Made by a program: the position numbers and the translations under genes. This document shows, piece by piece, positions 10,655 through 22,046 of a stretch of DNA of 64,000 nt. Every line of letters starts with the position of its first letter. The first letter of the stretch is position 1. This DNA is from Nilaparvata lugens (lineage: Eukaryota; Arthropoda; Insecta; Hemiptera; Delphacidae): the NCBI RefSeq assembly GCF_014356525.2, contig NC_052509.1, positions 34,431,236 to 34,495,235 on the forward strand. The letters run 5' to 3'. Under the pieces are notes generated by a model, which was not told the origin of the DNA, made no database searches, and saw nothing but the letters and a program-made list of their open reading frames with translations.

Positions 10655-10719
10655 GATATGACCTGTAATATTACTCAATTACTTCTTAACATTTATGAAA
10701 TCAGGCCTACTTATTTTTA

Positions 10720-10886
10720 TTTATAAAATAGAATTATAGCACCCTTTTTCTGAAAATAATAGGTTAAGAATACAAGTTATGACAACTAGTTTGGTGTGAA
10801 CACTGAAACTAGTTGTTATAATTTGTATTCTTGAACTATTATTTTATTATTGTCAGAAAAGGGTACTGTAATGCTATTTTATAAAT
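10720..10886. mobile_element. Palindromic MITE, ~167 bp
   Basis: Two arms of about 75 bp (TTTATAAAATAGAATTATAG on the left, its complement on the right) around the short loop GTGTGAACACTGAAAC. It lies about 65 bp after the THAP stop codon, so a hairpin may be present in the 3' UTR. Confidence 0.7.
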
Positions 10887-10959
10887 TCTCAGTTACTTAT
10901 TTTTACTAAAAACAGTTTTCAAATTAGTTTACAACGAAGCTGCAATCTATACTATAGTA

Positions 10960-11590
10960 AATATTACCATAGTAATATTGAAGATTTACTCAAAGATAAT
11001 GATATTTTTTATCAAACTGTAGGTTTCAATTTAGGAGAAGTGAGTGAGATAGATGATGTAGTTAACGCTTTCACCTTTCAAATATTTGAAGATTGATAGA
11101 ACTAGTGGTCCAGATGGTACACCCACTATTTCTTCAAAGAATTGAAGGATGAACTAATTTTGTAATTATATAATTTGTCAATTAGAAACAATCAATTTCC
11201 TCTCATCTGGAAATAAGCTATTTATAAATAATGGTACTGATAATTTATAATAATGATACCCATTTATAATAATGGTATTTTCAAAGACTAATATAAATCG
11301 GGCAAAGAAAATGAGATCAGTAATTTTAGGCCTGTAATCATTAGTGGAGCTAAAGTCTTTGAAAATATTATATAGAAGTTATTTAAATATACTAAATGTT
11401 ATTATCAATTTCAAATATTTGTATCAGTTATATCAGTTTCAATCAACATTCAGTTTCAAGGTTATTGACTTTTTGAAAAGGTTCTTGAAAGTGTTTAATC
11501 AATTGTTCTTGAAAGTGATGACTCCGCTATTTATTTATTTATTGGAGAGTGCATACAATAGACTATTATTTTATGTAGACTACTAATAAT
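10960..11590 (+). pseudogene. Decayed LINE reverse transcriptase fragment
   Basis: Scattered RT fingers motifs survive in shifting frames: EVSEIDDVVNAF (the segment before the fingers), then DRTSGPDGTP, then KSGKENEISNFRPVIISGAK, corresponding to the usual S-x-GPDGIP and K-SG-...NYRPISLL blocks. Several frameshifts and stops, and no intact palm. An old relic of a CR1/Jockey-like element. Confidence 0.65.
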
Positions 11591-11769
11591 ATGAACCTAT
11601 GTGAGCGGGGTGTTTGAATTGTTATCGAAGAAAGGTTGCTCTGCTATGTATATAGGTATTACATAAATTGTGTAGGTAATAATCTATTGCATTGTTAGGA
11701 TTTGTTCGAAAATATATTTTTAAAATAATAAATAAGTATAATACTTGTGTATTGTATAATGAAATTCAA

Positions 11770-12178
11770 TGATAGTTTGGTTGCACAAAACAGAAATTTC
11801 TAGCGATAACGCCAATTAAACTAACCGGCATGAAAAAAAAATAATTCTGATTAGTTGGCACAATATGACCGGCGATTAGCTGAAATGAAGAAAGTTTCGT
11901 TGCACAAAGTTAAAAATAAAAAAATAACGCTGGTTAAACTAATCGACGTAAAATATTTTTAACAGGCCATTCACAGGGAATTAAATCCAACTAACGCCGA
12001 TTAGTTACCTACTGATAAGCTGTCTTCCAATTAGTTTTTGGTGAAAAAACTACAGAATTCAAAGTATGAGCTAAATTTCATGAGCTGATATTATCATTCA
12101 AAATTAGATTCTGATTTTTGAGGTTAGTTTTGATCTGGTTCGTCTGCAGATAGCACTTTACACTGGCGACAGACAGAA
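11770..12178. repeat. Repeat block with TTAATCGGCGTTA-like subrepeats
   Basis: Contains two diverged copies of a unit beginning with TTG CACAAA and containing TAACGC(C/T)-rich AATTAAACTAA motifs (about 11780-11870 and 11893-11965). The same vocabulary recurs in the adjoining hairpin, so this is probably the same element family, partly rearranged. Confidence 0.45.
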
Positions 12179-12705
12179 CATTTTTATGGCGCATGCCTAA
12201 TGATGGTCACCGATTCAATGACATTTATCCTCAATTTTGTGCCATTTGTTCAGAATAATAACATCTGTCGGTTAAATTACAGTATTGCCGGATTGTGAAA
12301 CCGTTAAAATCTTGATTAGTTAACCGGAGAACTTAATCGGGGTTAAAATCTAACCGATCTTTGTGGAACAGAAATGAATTCATAAAACTAACGCTGATTT
12401 AATCGGCGTTAATGTCCATATTAAACAGACGTACGTGCAAGGGTCAGTTGCACGTACGTCCGTTTAATATGGTCATTAACGCCGATTAACAAATCAGCAT
12501 TAGTCTTATGGATTCATTTCTGTTCCACCAAGATTGGATAGTTTTTAATTCCTATTAAGTTTACCGGTTAACTAACCAAGATTTTAATGGTTTCACATCC
12601 GGCAACACTGTAATTTAACTGACAAAAAATAATTGAGGTTATGTTATTGAAGCGGTGAATTTGACCATTCAATACAGAGGCATGCACTCATGCGCCATAA
12701 AAATG
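12179..12705. repeat. 527-bp near-perfect inverted repeat (foldback element)
   Basis: Two ~260-bp arms meet at a seven-base spacer (GGGTCAG, 12441-12447) flanked by 13-base perfect complements GACGTACGTGCAA / TTGCACGTACGTC. Outer ends are CATTTTTATGGCGCATG and its complement. Arms carry the TTAATCGGCGTTA motif. No coding capacity. Confidence 0.8.
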
Positions 12706-13950
12706 CAATTTACCTAACCATAGAAGTGGAATTTGGAATGTTTACCTGCTAAGCTGAACTTGGAATGCTGACAACATGGCCAGCTTGATTTGTTCTGTAA
12801 TTTCAAATTGAAGATATTAATATTTTATAATGAAAAATTATTAAAATCTATGATTGATGAGTCTATTCAGATTAAAAAAAACATTTATTAGTAGATTAAC
12901 TCCTTATTCTTCTATATTTTGAAATTTTTCAAACACTATTATCAAGTTGGCTTAACCGGCAAATTCAAATAATGATATAGGCTACCAACTATGGCAACTA
13001 TAATAATATTGAAAATAATATAGAAAAGGGATATTTGCTTGTTTCAGCTTTGAATCTTAGTAGAATAACCAACATCATAAATGTGTCCAGGCTACTTGAT
13101 GAATCCATCGAATTATCATAGACTACCCGTACCGGTAATGAGATTTGTGCGTTGGCGGTCAACAAAGAATATAAGCAATTTTATTGAAAACATTAAGGAT
13201 AGAGGATTTTACTTTAGTAAACATATCTGATAATCTTGTTAGTAATTCGTACCGTAGGCTTATAAATTAGTAGCATACGAGTACTGAAGATCTACTATAG
13301 AGTAGATGGCTTGGCTGTATGAACAAGTCTAATGTTGCCGGTTATTTATCAACACTACAAGGGCCAGACCATATTAAGCGTTTTTGGAGTCGGCGAAGCA
13401 GGAAACTCTTGGATTGGTAAAAGAAATGCTTAATATTGTTCTTGTAATAAATTGAATATAATCTGGCCCTAACGTAGAAGAATGAGAACTTTCTTGAGAC
13501 TGAATACAATTTTTGAAGCTTCAATTAGAAACTCTATTTAGTTCAACAAAAACGTTATTTTGTCTGAGAGCTTGTTGATGGATATATTTATTTATTGAAT
13601 GTCCAATGGTATATCTCAAGAAGAAAAACCATCACTGTCCTTCAACTTCCCATGAATGTTGAGAGATCTAAATTTCTTATTGAAAATACCTAATATACGG
13701 TATTGTATTGTAATTCATATTTGAATCCAAGATCCTGGTGACTTGTTTAAAATAATCAATCATATTTTATTCGTCAAGAAAAATAGTTTAATGATGATTC
13801 GAATAATGAATTTTCATAATTGATATTAATGCCTGAATATAGAAATCAAGTAATAGTTGGCCTACCATTAACTTTCATAGGTATTCTTATTTTGTAAAAT
13901 CTTTATTCATCAATAGACTAATAATTATTATTTGTTATGGTACCGTACTG
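12706..13950. other. AT-rich stretch, no gene recognised
   Basis: At 12722-12780 a short segment (GGAATTTGGAATGTTTACC, then AACTTGGAATGCTGACA) is shared in inverted orientation with about 20545-20625. Nothing else recognised. Confidence 0.4.
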
Positions 13951-13994
13951 AGTCATAGCCACCTCTAATACATGTATTAGAGGTGGCTATGACT
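13951..13994. repeat. 44-bp perfect palindrome
   Basis: Starts AGTCATAGCCACCTCTAATA and reads the same on both strands with no spacer, centred between 13972 and 13973. Perfect palindromes of this size are normally unstable; this may be the head-to-head junction of a small inverted duplication. Confidence 0.95.
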
Positions 13995-15335
13995 GAGTTC
14001 ATAGATATAATAGCCTTTCTATTCTCCTGTGACAGCTAACCATCAATTTAATATAATAATAATATGTTAACTTATTGGAATTAATGTAATATATCATTAT
14101 GGAATTGAAGATTATATATTGCATATGAATGAAGAAAAAATAAATTTGAGATTTTGCAAAAAATAAAATTAGAAATACAGGCTTAGGCATACCCAAAGTG
14201 ACTAAAAATAACGACATTGCCTATTCTGTCGAAAATGCTTATTTTTTAAAATGACTTCAAAGTATTATAGCTATTATTTGTTTCAGATTAGAATTATTAT
14301 AGCAAGCCTTGTGTCACACCTGACAATTAAAACAATGCTTTTATAGCTTCTATCAAAACAGTGACACTCAATTTTTCATTACCGTACCTACCTTTTTTTA
14401 TTCCATTACAAATTTATTTTTTGGTACCTGCGCATTTGTCTCAGTAGCCCGAATGAATTGTTGACATGTTCAAACTTTTGAAGCTAGTGGAATTCTACTA
14501 GCCAGCTATATACTGTTGATAGTTGTTACTATTTCGCTCGCAGCCAATGGAATAGCCAGGTGCGACATAGGGTAATTAAAAATGAAGAGTATACTCAAGT
14601 ACAACAATATAATTTTATGGATAAGGATAAATGCTGAAGCTGCTGCATTTAAACCAAAGTTGTCAACAAAAAAATTTGTCCACAAATAGTTTTCTACATA
14701 AAGTTACTGTTCTTTTGTAGAGCAACAAAATAGAGAACTTGTTGCCAAAGAATTGGTCTAATAGCGATTGTATAGTTTGCGAGGACTTGTAGAGGTAGAA
14801 GACTTTGTTCACAACTTTTTCAGTGTTTCTCATATTGGTTGGGAAACTAAACTTTTTGTTTAAAACAAGGATTTCCAGAAACTGCCTCAATTTGTTGAGA
14901 ACTCAGTTAGTAGACAACTCTGGTGTGAATGTGGCCTAACTTTAACAGCAAATTAAACAACTTAATTATTGAGTAATTCTAGTTTATTGCAGAAAAGCTA
15001 CATAACCGACATGAATTTTGCATTTAGTAATGAGGCATCAGATCATAACTAGTTTATTGAAAACCAAATGAATAATAGAAAAAATTATAACAGCTTATTT
15101 CGATTCAGTAAAGAATGACCATCATGCTACCATGCCTCTTTATGCATAGCTAACCATGATATTAGTTTTTTGCAATAATATTTACATCAAAGAACATTGA
15201 AAATTCACATCTTTGACAACCTCGGCAATATATTGATTTCTTGTGTATTATACAATTAGTAAAATATTGAAAAATTATACTATGAGGGAAGCTTTTTAAT
15301 TAATGTGATATCAAAATTAACTAGATGATATAATA
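13995..15335. other. AT-rich stretch, possible worn MITE at 14655-14945
   Basis: 14655-14945 has GTTGTCAACAAA near one end and GTAGACAACTCTGGTGTGAA near the other, possibly a diverged inverted-repeat element. No gene found; minus-strand open frames here are low in complexity. Confidence 0.3.
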
Positions 15336-16998
15336 TAGTGCAGTCAAGGAAAGGTTAGGAAACAAAAATTATTTTTGACCTCGCAGTTCTGTTTAGGGTA
15401 ATAAGGGGGTAAACATATCAAAATTCCCCCCCAACCCCTTGTGCTAAGTAAGGGGGTGGGGGTGGTTCAAAGGTAACATTTTTTGGTTTCTCACATATAA
15501 CTCGAAAACTAAGTATCTGATGTGTTTGGTATGAGGGACTTCAAGTGGACTGTATACTAAGTTGAATGAAAGTCTGTTAAATAATAAATATAATTTAAAA
15601 GATGGCTGATGTTGTTCATCAATACCTTAACCCAAACTCACCATAAAACTTATAAGAGTATAACTACTAAATACCTGGTAGCAAGGTAGACGCCAAGAAA
15701 TTGTAAGACAATGTAACAATAACAAATGATTGCATTTATTATAAGTGGCACTTTACAAATGGCCTTAAAAGTTATGATGACTGCACTAAGTAGGAAAAAG
15801 GACGTTTAATGAAAATCAAAAATAACAAATAGTAAATTTGAATAAGCAGTAAAAAAGGAATTGTCTATTGATTCAAGTTGGTTACAACAATACAAAGTAT
15901 TCATATAATAGTTGTGTGATGTAACAAATGATCAAAAATGATAGTGCAATGTAGCAACATTTTCAATATTGCAACTAGTGTCAACTCAGTGGTTCCAAAT
16001 CTTCAACAGAGGGGATAAAGATGTGCAATTTTGCTATGTTAATCTACTAACTAGTCAAAATTAAGCTGCAACGTCACAGACACCCGCTTCAAATTTCATT
16101 GCCAAATGAACAATTGTTGCAGCATTGGAAATTTCATCCCCTACATTAAAGTTGCTATAAACAATGAAACATAAACTTTGAATAGTGAAATAATACACTA
16201 TTTTAAAGAGAATTTAATGCTCTAAAAACCTACGATAAGCATTGATTTTTACGATGCATTGTTTGAGAGTTATAAGCCCTGAAAGAGCAAAAAATTGCAT
16301 AAAATCCTGTTATTTCGACAATTGCACACCTTCAAGAGCGAATATCTCGGGAACTGTTGGAAATATCACAATTCCACTGATCAAAAAGTGTAGAGAATTT
16401 ATCAAACTTAATTTTTTAATAGTTAGTTATGTCGGTTGAACGCATTGTTCTCAAGATATGAGCGCGGAAGCAAAAAGCTGAAAAATTCAACTTTCGAACC
16501 ACCCTCATCCCCTCTCACTCAACACTAAAGCTATTGCAACAGTTGTAGGGAAGTGTGTAAAAGTGATAAATTATACATAAAATTGAATAGAATTTATTGC
16601 TCTATGAGATCATAATCTGCGTTGATTTTTCCTATCAATTTTTAAAAGAGTAGAAATAGAGAAAAATTGGAGGCGAACGTGTTTTTTTCAAAAATGTCAC
16701 ACATTTAAGAGCGGATATCTCGAAAACAAGAACAGTTGTGAGATGAATATTGTAGGAAATTATATAAGCTTTACCTTTGTATTTAACAGTTATGTCCGTA
16801 AGATACATAGTTTTCGAGTTATATGCGAGAAACCAAAAAATGGTACCTTTGAACCACCCCACCCCCTTAGCACAAGGGGTAGGGGTGAGGATTTTTTATA
16901 TTTTTACCTCCTTAATACCCAAAACAATTGCGGGGTCAAATATAGTCTTCCGAACTTTTTTCTCTATACCCTCTTTTGAGCATTCATTGCCTGGACTA
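15336..16998. mobile_element. Giant foldback element, copy 1 (1.66 kb)
   Basis: Ends are TAGTGCAGTCAAGG (left) and the complement of TAGTCCAGGCAATGAATGC (right). Subterminal blocks are inverted copies: the left G-rich block (AAGGGGGTGGGGGTGGTTCA region, 15443-15475) pairs with the right C-rich block (16853-16890), and 'GCAGTTCTGTTTAGGGTA' pairs with its complement near 16920. The inverted arrangement continues inward (AGTGTAGAGAATTTATCAA and AGATATGAGCGCGGAAGCAAA blocks), so most of the element is one palindrome. Flanks read ATATAATA on both sides, a candidate 8-bp target duplication. No coding capacity. A relative lies at 59681-61654. Confidence 0.75.
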
Positions 16999-17012
16999 AT
17001 ATAATAATAAAG

Positions 17013-17140
17013 TTATGATGTTGGATGCTTGGTTCCTATTGTTAGATGCAGAATGGAAACTGGGTAACACACACGATGGCTTTTGATGTTCACGCTTTCT
17101 ATCCGTCCATCTATATACACTGTGTAATATGTTTTGGTAT
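17013..17140 (-). CDS. Terminal coding exon of an unrecognised minus-strand gene
   Basis: On the minus strand the acceptor TTTCTCTTTCAG ends at 17141. The exon then reads two bases plus 41 codons and TAA, including YYTVYIDGRIESVNIKSHR and VCYPVSILHLTIG. Its phase matches the donor of the exon at 19453-19527: joining them completes one Asp codon. The composition is protein-like and not repeat-derived. The stop lies only 15 bp from the end of the giant foldback element, so the last codons could come from DNA next to the insertion. I recognise no family. Confidence 0.55.
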
Positions 17141-18410
17141 CTGAAAGAGAAAAAAACAAACGAATTATTGATTGATCGAATGATAAAAAATAAGTTGATG
17201 AAATTTAAAAATAATATTTGAAATTTTCAAGTTCTAGTGATAGGTAGGAGTGGTAGAATAAATATTTTGTAATATACTTCTACTTACAGTTCACTAAGCA
17301 TTAGACCCAATTCACACCAAAGTGGCATAGAGGATTCTCACACCTCTATAATTATAGAAATATGGTCCAATGGAAACAGAATGGACTTGGTGCTACATCT
17401 CTTCTGTTTGTATTGGACTATATTATAGGCGTTTTGCGCTAAGACTGATTTGCTTGAACAAAGTGAGGTAGAAACATGGTGTAGTGGGTAGACGGGGAGA
17501 TTTCCAGTGCTATTTTTGGGGGTAGTAATGTAAGTCGGGAATATTCCCATTGGGAAGGAACTTATGATTGGGTAATATTTCTCTGCCCAAGAAACCATGG
17601 TAATAAATTGCATTAAAATAATTTATATTTAACCTATCAATTTCAATCACATTTGACAATCATAATCAATAAATCATCCATTCAAAAAAACAGTGTAAAT
17701 AGCTCACAAATTACATCAATTTTTATATAATTTGGCTAGACTTTACTTTGAATGAACCATTGATCACCTATATCGATGAATTAAGTTGGGTTACTTAGAT
17801 AGTATTAATTAAATACTATCGATTTTACTGATTCAATTAAAGTAAAGCGTCCCCTTCTTTATTCTTTATCATAATAAGCATATCATCAAAATGATAAGGA
17901 GAGAAAAAATAAGGTAACCCTGTGCTGTTCCTCTCCCAAATTTAGCTAAAGTTAAACATATTCCGAAATATGTCAAGTCTTGTAGTTCTTCACTTCACAA
18001 AATTTTCAGCCCTTAAATATTTTCAAATTTAGATGCTTCAAAACCAAGCCTTCGTAGAAAGAATATTACACATTATTATCACAAAAAATGAAATATTCAT
18101 ATACTAATGAAATTTTGAAGGAGCAAACATTCTAGTATGTTCTTTATTATTTTATTTTTGGGTGAAAATTATTGTGAGCTTCTTTGCAAAGTAATAGATG
18201 ATTTATCATAATTAAATTTCTTGAGCGATACAAGACGAAGTAAACCCAAAATTCAACTTCTTGAGCAATTCAAGACGAAGTAAACCCAATATTTTGTTGA
18301 CTAAGCTTACTTGACTGTTAGGAATATGAGTATAACAGATTTAATTTACAAGACATAAAATGAAAGTAGCATCATAATGGTGGTACCGTATACAATAATC
18401 AAGGATGTGC
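17141..18410. other. Intron of the minus-strand gene, no further exon recognised
   Basis: AT-rich. 17285-17620 contains ATTAGACCCAATTCACACC next to CTCTATAATTATAGAAATATGG and may be a worn MITE. 18215-18295 holds a short tandem repeat of CTTGAGC..TTCAAGACGAAGTAAACCCA. No coding exon seen. Confidence 0.35.
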
Positions 18411-18792
18411 ACCACGCTTTTTGATTCTTTTTACTGGTAAATTATCAAAGTATTACGAATTGTATACTATCAATTTATTTAGATTTGACTAATATCAAGA
18501 AAACACTTTTATCATTTATACTTTTTGATATATTGGGCGCTTTGAAAGCGCCAAAAGTTCAAATCTTGGGGCAGATCCATTACATAAATGATAGCAAATA
18601 AATTCATACAATTTTGAGGATGGATCTTCCCCAATATTTGAACTTTATGCGCTTTTAAAGCGCCTAATATATCAAAATGAAAAATGATGAAAATATTTTT
18701 TCCTTGGAAATACCATCTATTTAAGTATCTTGATAGAATTCAAATCAAAGTACCTTCGAAATGGAACCAATAATAAGTTTCCAAAAGCGTGG
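18411..18792. mobile_element. Palindromic MITE, ~382 bp, in the minus-strand gene intron
   Basis: Ends ACCACGCTTTTTG and its complement (CAAAAGCGTGG). Inner arms are well conserved: TTGATATATTGGGCGCTTTG and GGGGCAGATCCAT on the left find complements at 18615-18680. The centre is about 18600. No coding capacity. Confidence 0.75.
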
Positions 18793-19452
18793 CGCGGAGC
18801 CTTAAATGATTAGAAAATGAATGCTTATTCCTCCTCACACTCATCAAGAAGTGATAAATAAACGAATTCGAATTACTGAATTCTTTGAACTTAATATTAT
18901 AGTCTCAAAGTTATTTATTCTAATCATTTAAATATAACTTGTTTATAGCTGTTTATATGATTATCACTAAGTTTAATTAAAAAGGCGTTGTTTACGTTTC
19001 TTATACAAAATAATCATAAACTCCCGGGCATTTATGAATTTTGGGAATCAACTCCCTGGAAATAAATGTTTCTAATCTTGAATTTCAGGGAATTTTGCAT
19101 CATAAGTTGAGAGATGTTTGATTTGAAATTTAGTTCTTAGTCAATTACCAACTCAATTTAAAATCATACACCCTCTTAAACATAATCATTGACAAAACAA
19201 TTTATAGGTTTAATGGTCGAGTTAGATTTAATAAGTGGTGTCCAAGATACAATTGTTCATTAGATTTAATAAATGGCCTAGAAACTGGGCATAAGAGTAA
19301 TATAATCTGACAGTTTCAAATTGGCAGGCAAGTGAAACAAGTTTGAATGTTCTTGTTTGGGGATGAGACTTGTTTAATGGATTCTAGATATTTTCAAATA
19401 ATAATTGTTCATCTCTAAGACCAATGATCAAAACTAGTAACGCATTACTCAC

Positions 19453-19527
19453 CGTCGAAGGACGTTGTGTCTTCATGAACAGGCCTCTCTACACTGACAT
19501 GGGGGTAGATTACAGACTGCATGTTTT
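19453..19527 (-). CDS. Internal coding exon of the same unrecognised minus-strand gene
   Basis: Minus-strand acceptor CTTATTTTTAG precedes 75 nt with a GTGAGTAATG donor. Read in the phase that joins the 17013-17140 exon, it gives 24 codons (NMQSVIYPHVSVERPVHEDT and four more) without a stop. Strong splice signals on both sides, matching phase and an open frame support a real exon. The next exon upstream was not found with confidence, so the gene start may lie right of 20 kb or in sequence I could not recognise. Confidence 0.55.
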
Positions 19528-20920
19528 CTAAAAATAAGAAAGTGTTGGATATGAATGGGAAGAAAAAAAACTAAAATTGTAAAAAAGTTAAGAGTTTAAG
19601 CTAGGGACTTGCTCCATTCAGGATGGATTAAGACCTTATGCCACAAACCTCCTGCAATCATTATTTTTTTTCATGAGGAATAAAACATAATTAGTTATTT
19701 CAAACAAGAATGAACAGTTAATATTACATCAGATATCCTTTATAGAAGACAGTGGACAGAGAATCTGTCCACTCTGGTAACTCTGTTCTTCTATCTCTCT
19801 CTCCACTGTTATTATAACGGTAATAAAAGCATATTATATTATAATATAGTAATATTTGTAAAGTGTCTATAATATGTAGACAAGTATGCACAATAGAAGT
19901 GCATTAAAAACTTGTGAGTCTATAAAGATCTAGATAGATAACAATCATTTTTACAGACGCCATTTCGTAAAAATTCTAACACAAAATAAATGTTTAATGT
20001 CAAATGCATTATACGAATATTTACATGCAATTTAAAATGCATTATAAGAATACATGTAATTTGCAGGGCTACTGCATATCTTCCAGTAGCAATGTTTGTT
20101 GGTTTTACAAAAAGTTAGGCTACTGGTTAAGGGAATGAATAATTATTGATAATCCTGAAAAGCTAACCATATCATAACATAATAAAAAGGCAAAAAATTC
20201 ATTATTTATTGAATAATAAATTGGACCTGTTTATTTTTAAAAGTTTGATTTTTAATCAGATTTGTTTGTCTTACCTGGAACCTGGTACAGTAAAGAATAA
20301 CATCACTCTTCATCATTATTTTATGTTATCATACAGCTATATAGTCTAGCTCAAATCGATTTTGAAAAATAATTTTATTTTGAAACTATGGCTTTTGTAG
20401 CTAAAGTATTCATGTAACTTGAAAACTAATAATTATTGATTATAAGTAAACACAACCATTATTTTCCGCTAAAATAGCATAACCTACAAAGAATAAAATC
20501 ATGTCTCGTATCTCTCGTAGTTCACAAAACGCCCACTGGAGCGCTGTCAGCATTCCAAGTTCACTGTGAAGGTCGGCCGCCATCTTGGTAAACATTCCAA
20601 ATTTCACTTCTATCGTTAAGACGACTCCAACTGATTTGAGTTTTATTTTAAACATTTCTTCCAAATGTTTTAAATTGAATGAAGAATTAATCATTTTTCT
20701 TCTATTTTTTAGAGTCTCAAGGATCAATTATTGCTGAGTGACAAATCTATTTTTCTAGCCGCGCGGCTACAGCTGCTCAGTTGCTATAGTGCTGTCCACG
20801 TTATAATGGTAGTGGAGAAAGGTAGGAGAACAACGTTGCCGATTCTCGTAGTCTTGTCAATGCCATCTTGACGGTAGCTGATACAGGTTTATTAATGTGA
20901 TATCAATTATTCATTCTCGT
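19528..20920. other. AT-rich stretch with a CpG-richer patch at 20.5-20.9 kb
   Basis: No coding exon called. A small hairpin GTGGACAGAGAATCTGTCCAC is at 19752-19772. 20545-20625 shares GGAATGTTTACC and AACTTGGAATGCTGACA in inverted orientation with 12722-12780. The 20510-20880 patch has more CpG and could hold a 5' exon or promoter for the minus-strand gene, but I see no decisive signal. Confidence 0.3.
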
Positions 20921-21072
20921 TTAAAATAATCAATTATATGACCGAGCGAAGTGAGGTCTGAGATTCAAGTCGACGGTTTGGCATTTCTCTTAATTATTAA
21001 AATAATCAATTATATGACCGAGCGAAGTGAGGTCTGAGATTCAAGTCGACGGTTTGGCATTTCTCTTAATGT
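20921..21072. repeat. 76-bp tandem duplication at the edge of a satellite-like repeat
   Basis: Two copies of a unit starting TTAAAATAATCAATTATATG and containing ACCGAGCGAAGTGAGGTCTG, with period 76 (20921 and 20997). The second copy leads into the 393-bp tandem family. Confidence 0.85.
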
Positions 21073-22046
21073 TTAAATGTTTGAATGTTCAAATGTTTAT
21101 ATGTTGCGTATTTACGGCGAAACGCGCTAATAGATTTTTATGAAATTTGACAGGTATGTTCCTTTTTTAATTGCGCGTCGACGTATATACAATGTTTTTG
21201 GAAATTTTTCATTTCAAGGATAATATAAAAGGAAAAATGAGCCTCCTTCATACGCCAATATTAGAGTAATCAAATAATCAATAAGAGTAAAGAAATCAAT
21301 TTCTTTTTAATAATATTTTTTGCAATTTTAATCATCAGATTAAAGAAGGAAAATGTTTTCTATCAATAACTCCAAACTCCAAACTAGAATCATGACCTCA
21401 GCTTATGGAAAGACAAAGGTAGTTGACCAAGCGAAGTGAGGTCTAAGATTCAAGTCGACGGTTTGGCATTTCTGTTAATGTTTAAATGTTTATATGTTGC
21501 GCATTTACGGCGAAGCGCGGTAATAGATTTTCATGAAATTTGACAGATATGTTCCTTTTTTAATTGCGCGTCGATGCATATACAAGGTTTTTGGAAATTT
21601 TTCATTTCAAGGATAATATAAAAGGAAAAATGAGCCTCCTTCATACGCCAATATTAGAGTAATCAAATAATCAATAAGAGTAAAGAAATCAATTTCTTTT
21701 TAATAATATTTTTTGCAATTTTAATCATCAGATTAAAGAAGGAAAATGTTTTCTATCAATAACTCCAAACTCCAAACTAGAATCATGACCTCAGCTTATG
21801 GAAAGACAAAGGTAGTTGACCAAGCGAAGTGAGGTCTAAGATTCAAGTCGACGGTTTGGCATTTCTGTTAATGTTTAAATGTTTATATGTTGCGCATTTA
21901 CGGCGAAGCGCGGTAATAGATTTTCATGAAATTTGACAGATATGTTCCTTTTTTAATTGCGCGTCGATGCATATACAAGGTTTTTGGAAATTTTGCATTT
22001 CAAGGATAATATGAAAGGAAAAAGGAGCCTCCTTCATAAGCCAATA
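21073..22046. repeat. 393-bp tandem repeat, two full units plus a diverged partial unit
   Basis: Units at 21261-21653 and 21654-22046 start TTAGAGTAATCAAATAATC and are nearly identical; 21073-21260 matches the second half of a unit with more differences. Each unit contains GACGGTTTGGCATTTCTGTT, CGGCGAAGCGCGGTAATAG and TTAATTGCGCGTCGA. Open frames are short. It behaves as a satellite or an element with internal tandem structure, embedded in the region upstream of exon 1 of the zinc-finger gene. Confidence 0.85.

Noticed and set aside
17338..17613. Minus-strand 91-codon open frame as an additional exon of the unknown gene
   Set aside because: No suitable splice sites or phase, and its ends look like a worn inverted-repeat element.
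20277..20340. Possible upstream exon of the minus-strand gene with donor CCAG|GTAAG
   Set aside because: The donor and phase fit the 19453-19527 exon, but the required frame has a TGA after nine codons and no clear acceptor, so support is too weak.
20440..20727. Minus-strand 95-codon open frame as a first exon of the minus-strand gene
   Set aside because: Part of it (GMFTK...LGMLTA region) comes from a repeat shared with 12722-12780, and there is no phase-matching donor.
21261..22046. CRISPR-like array
   Set aside because: Units are 393 bp and contiguous with no repeat-spacer alternation; a eukaryotic tandem repeat.
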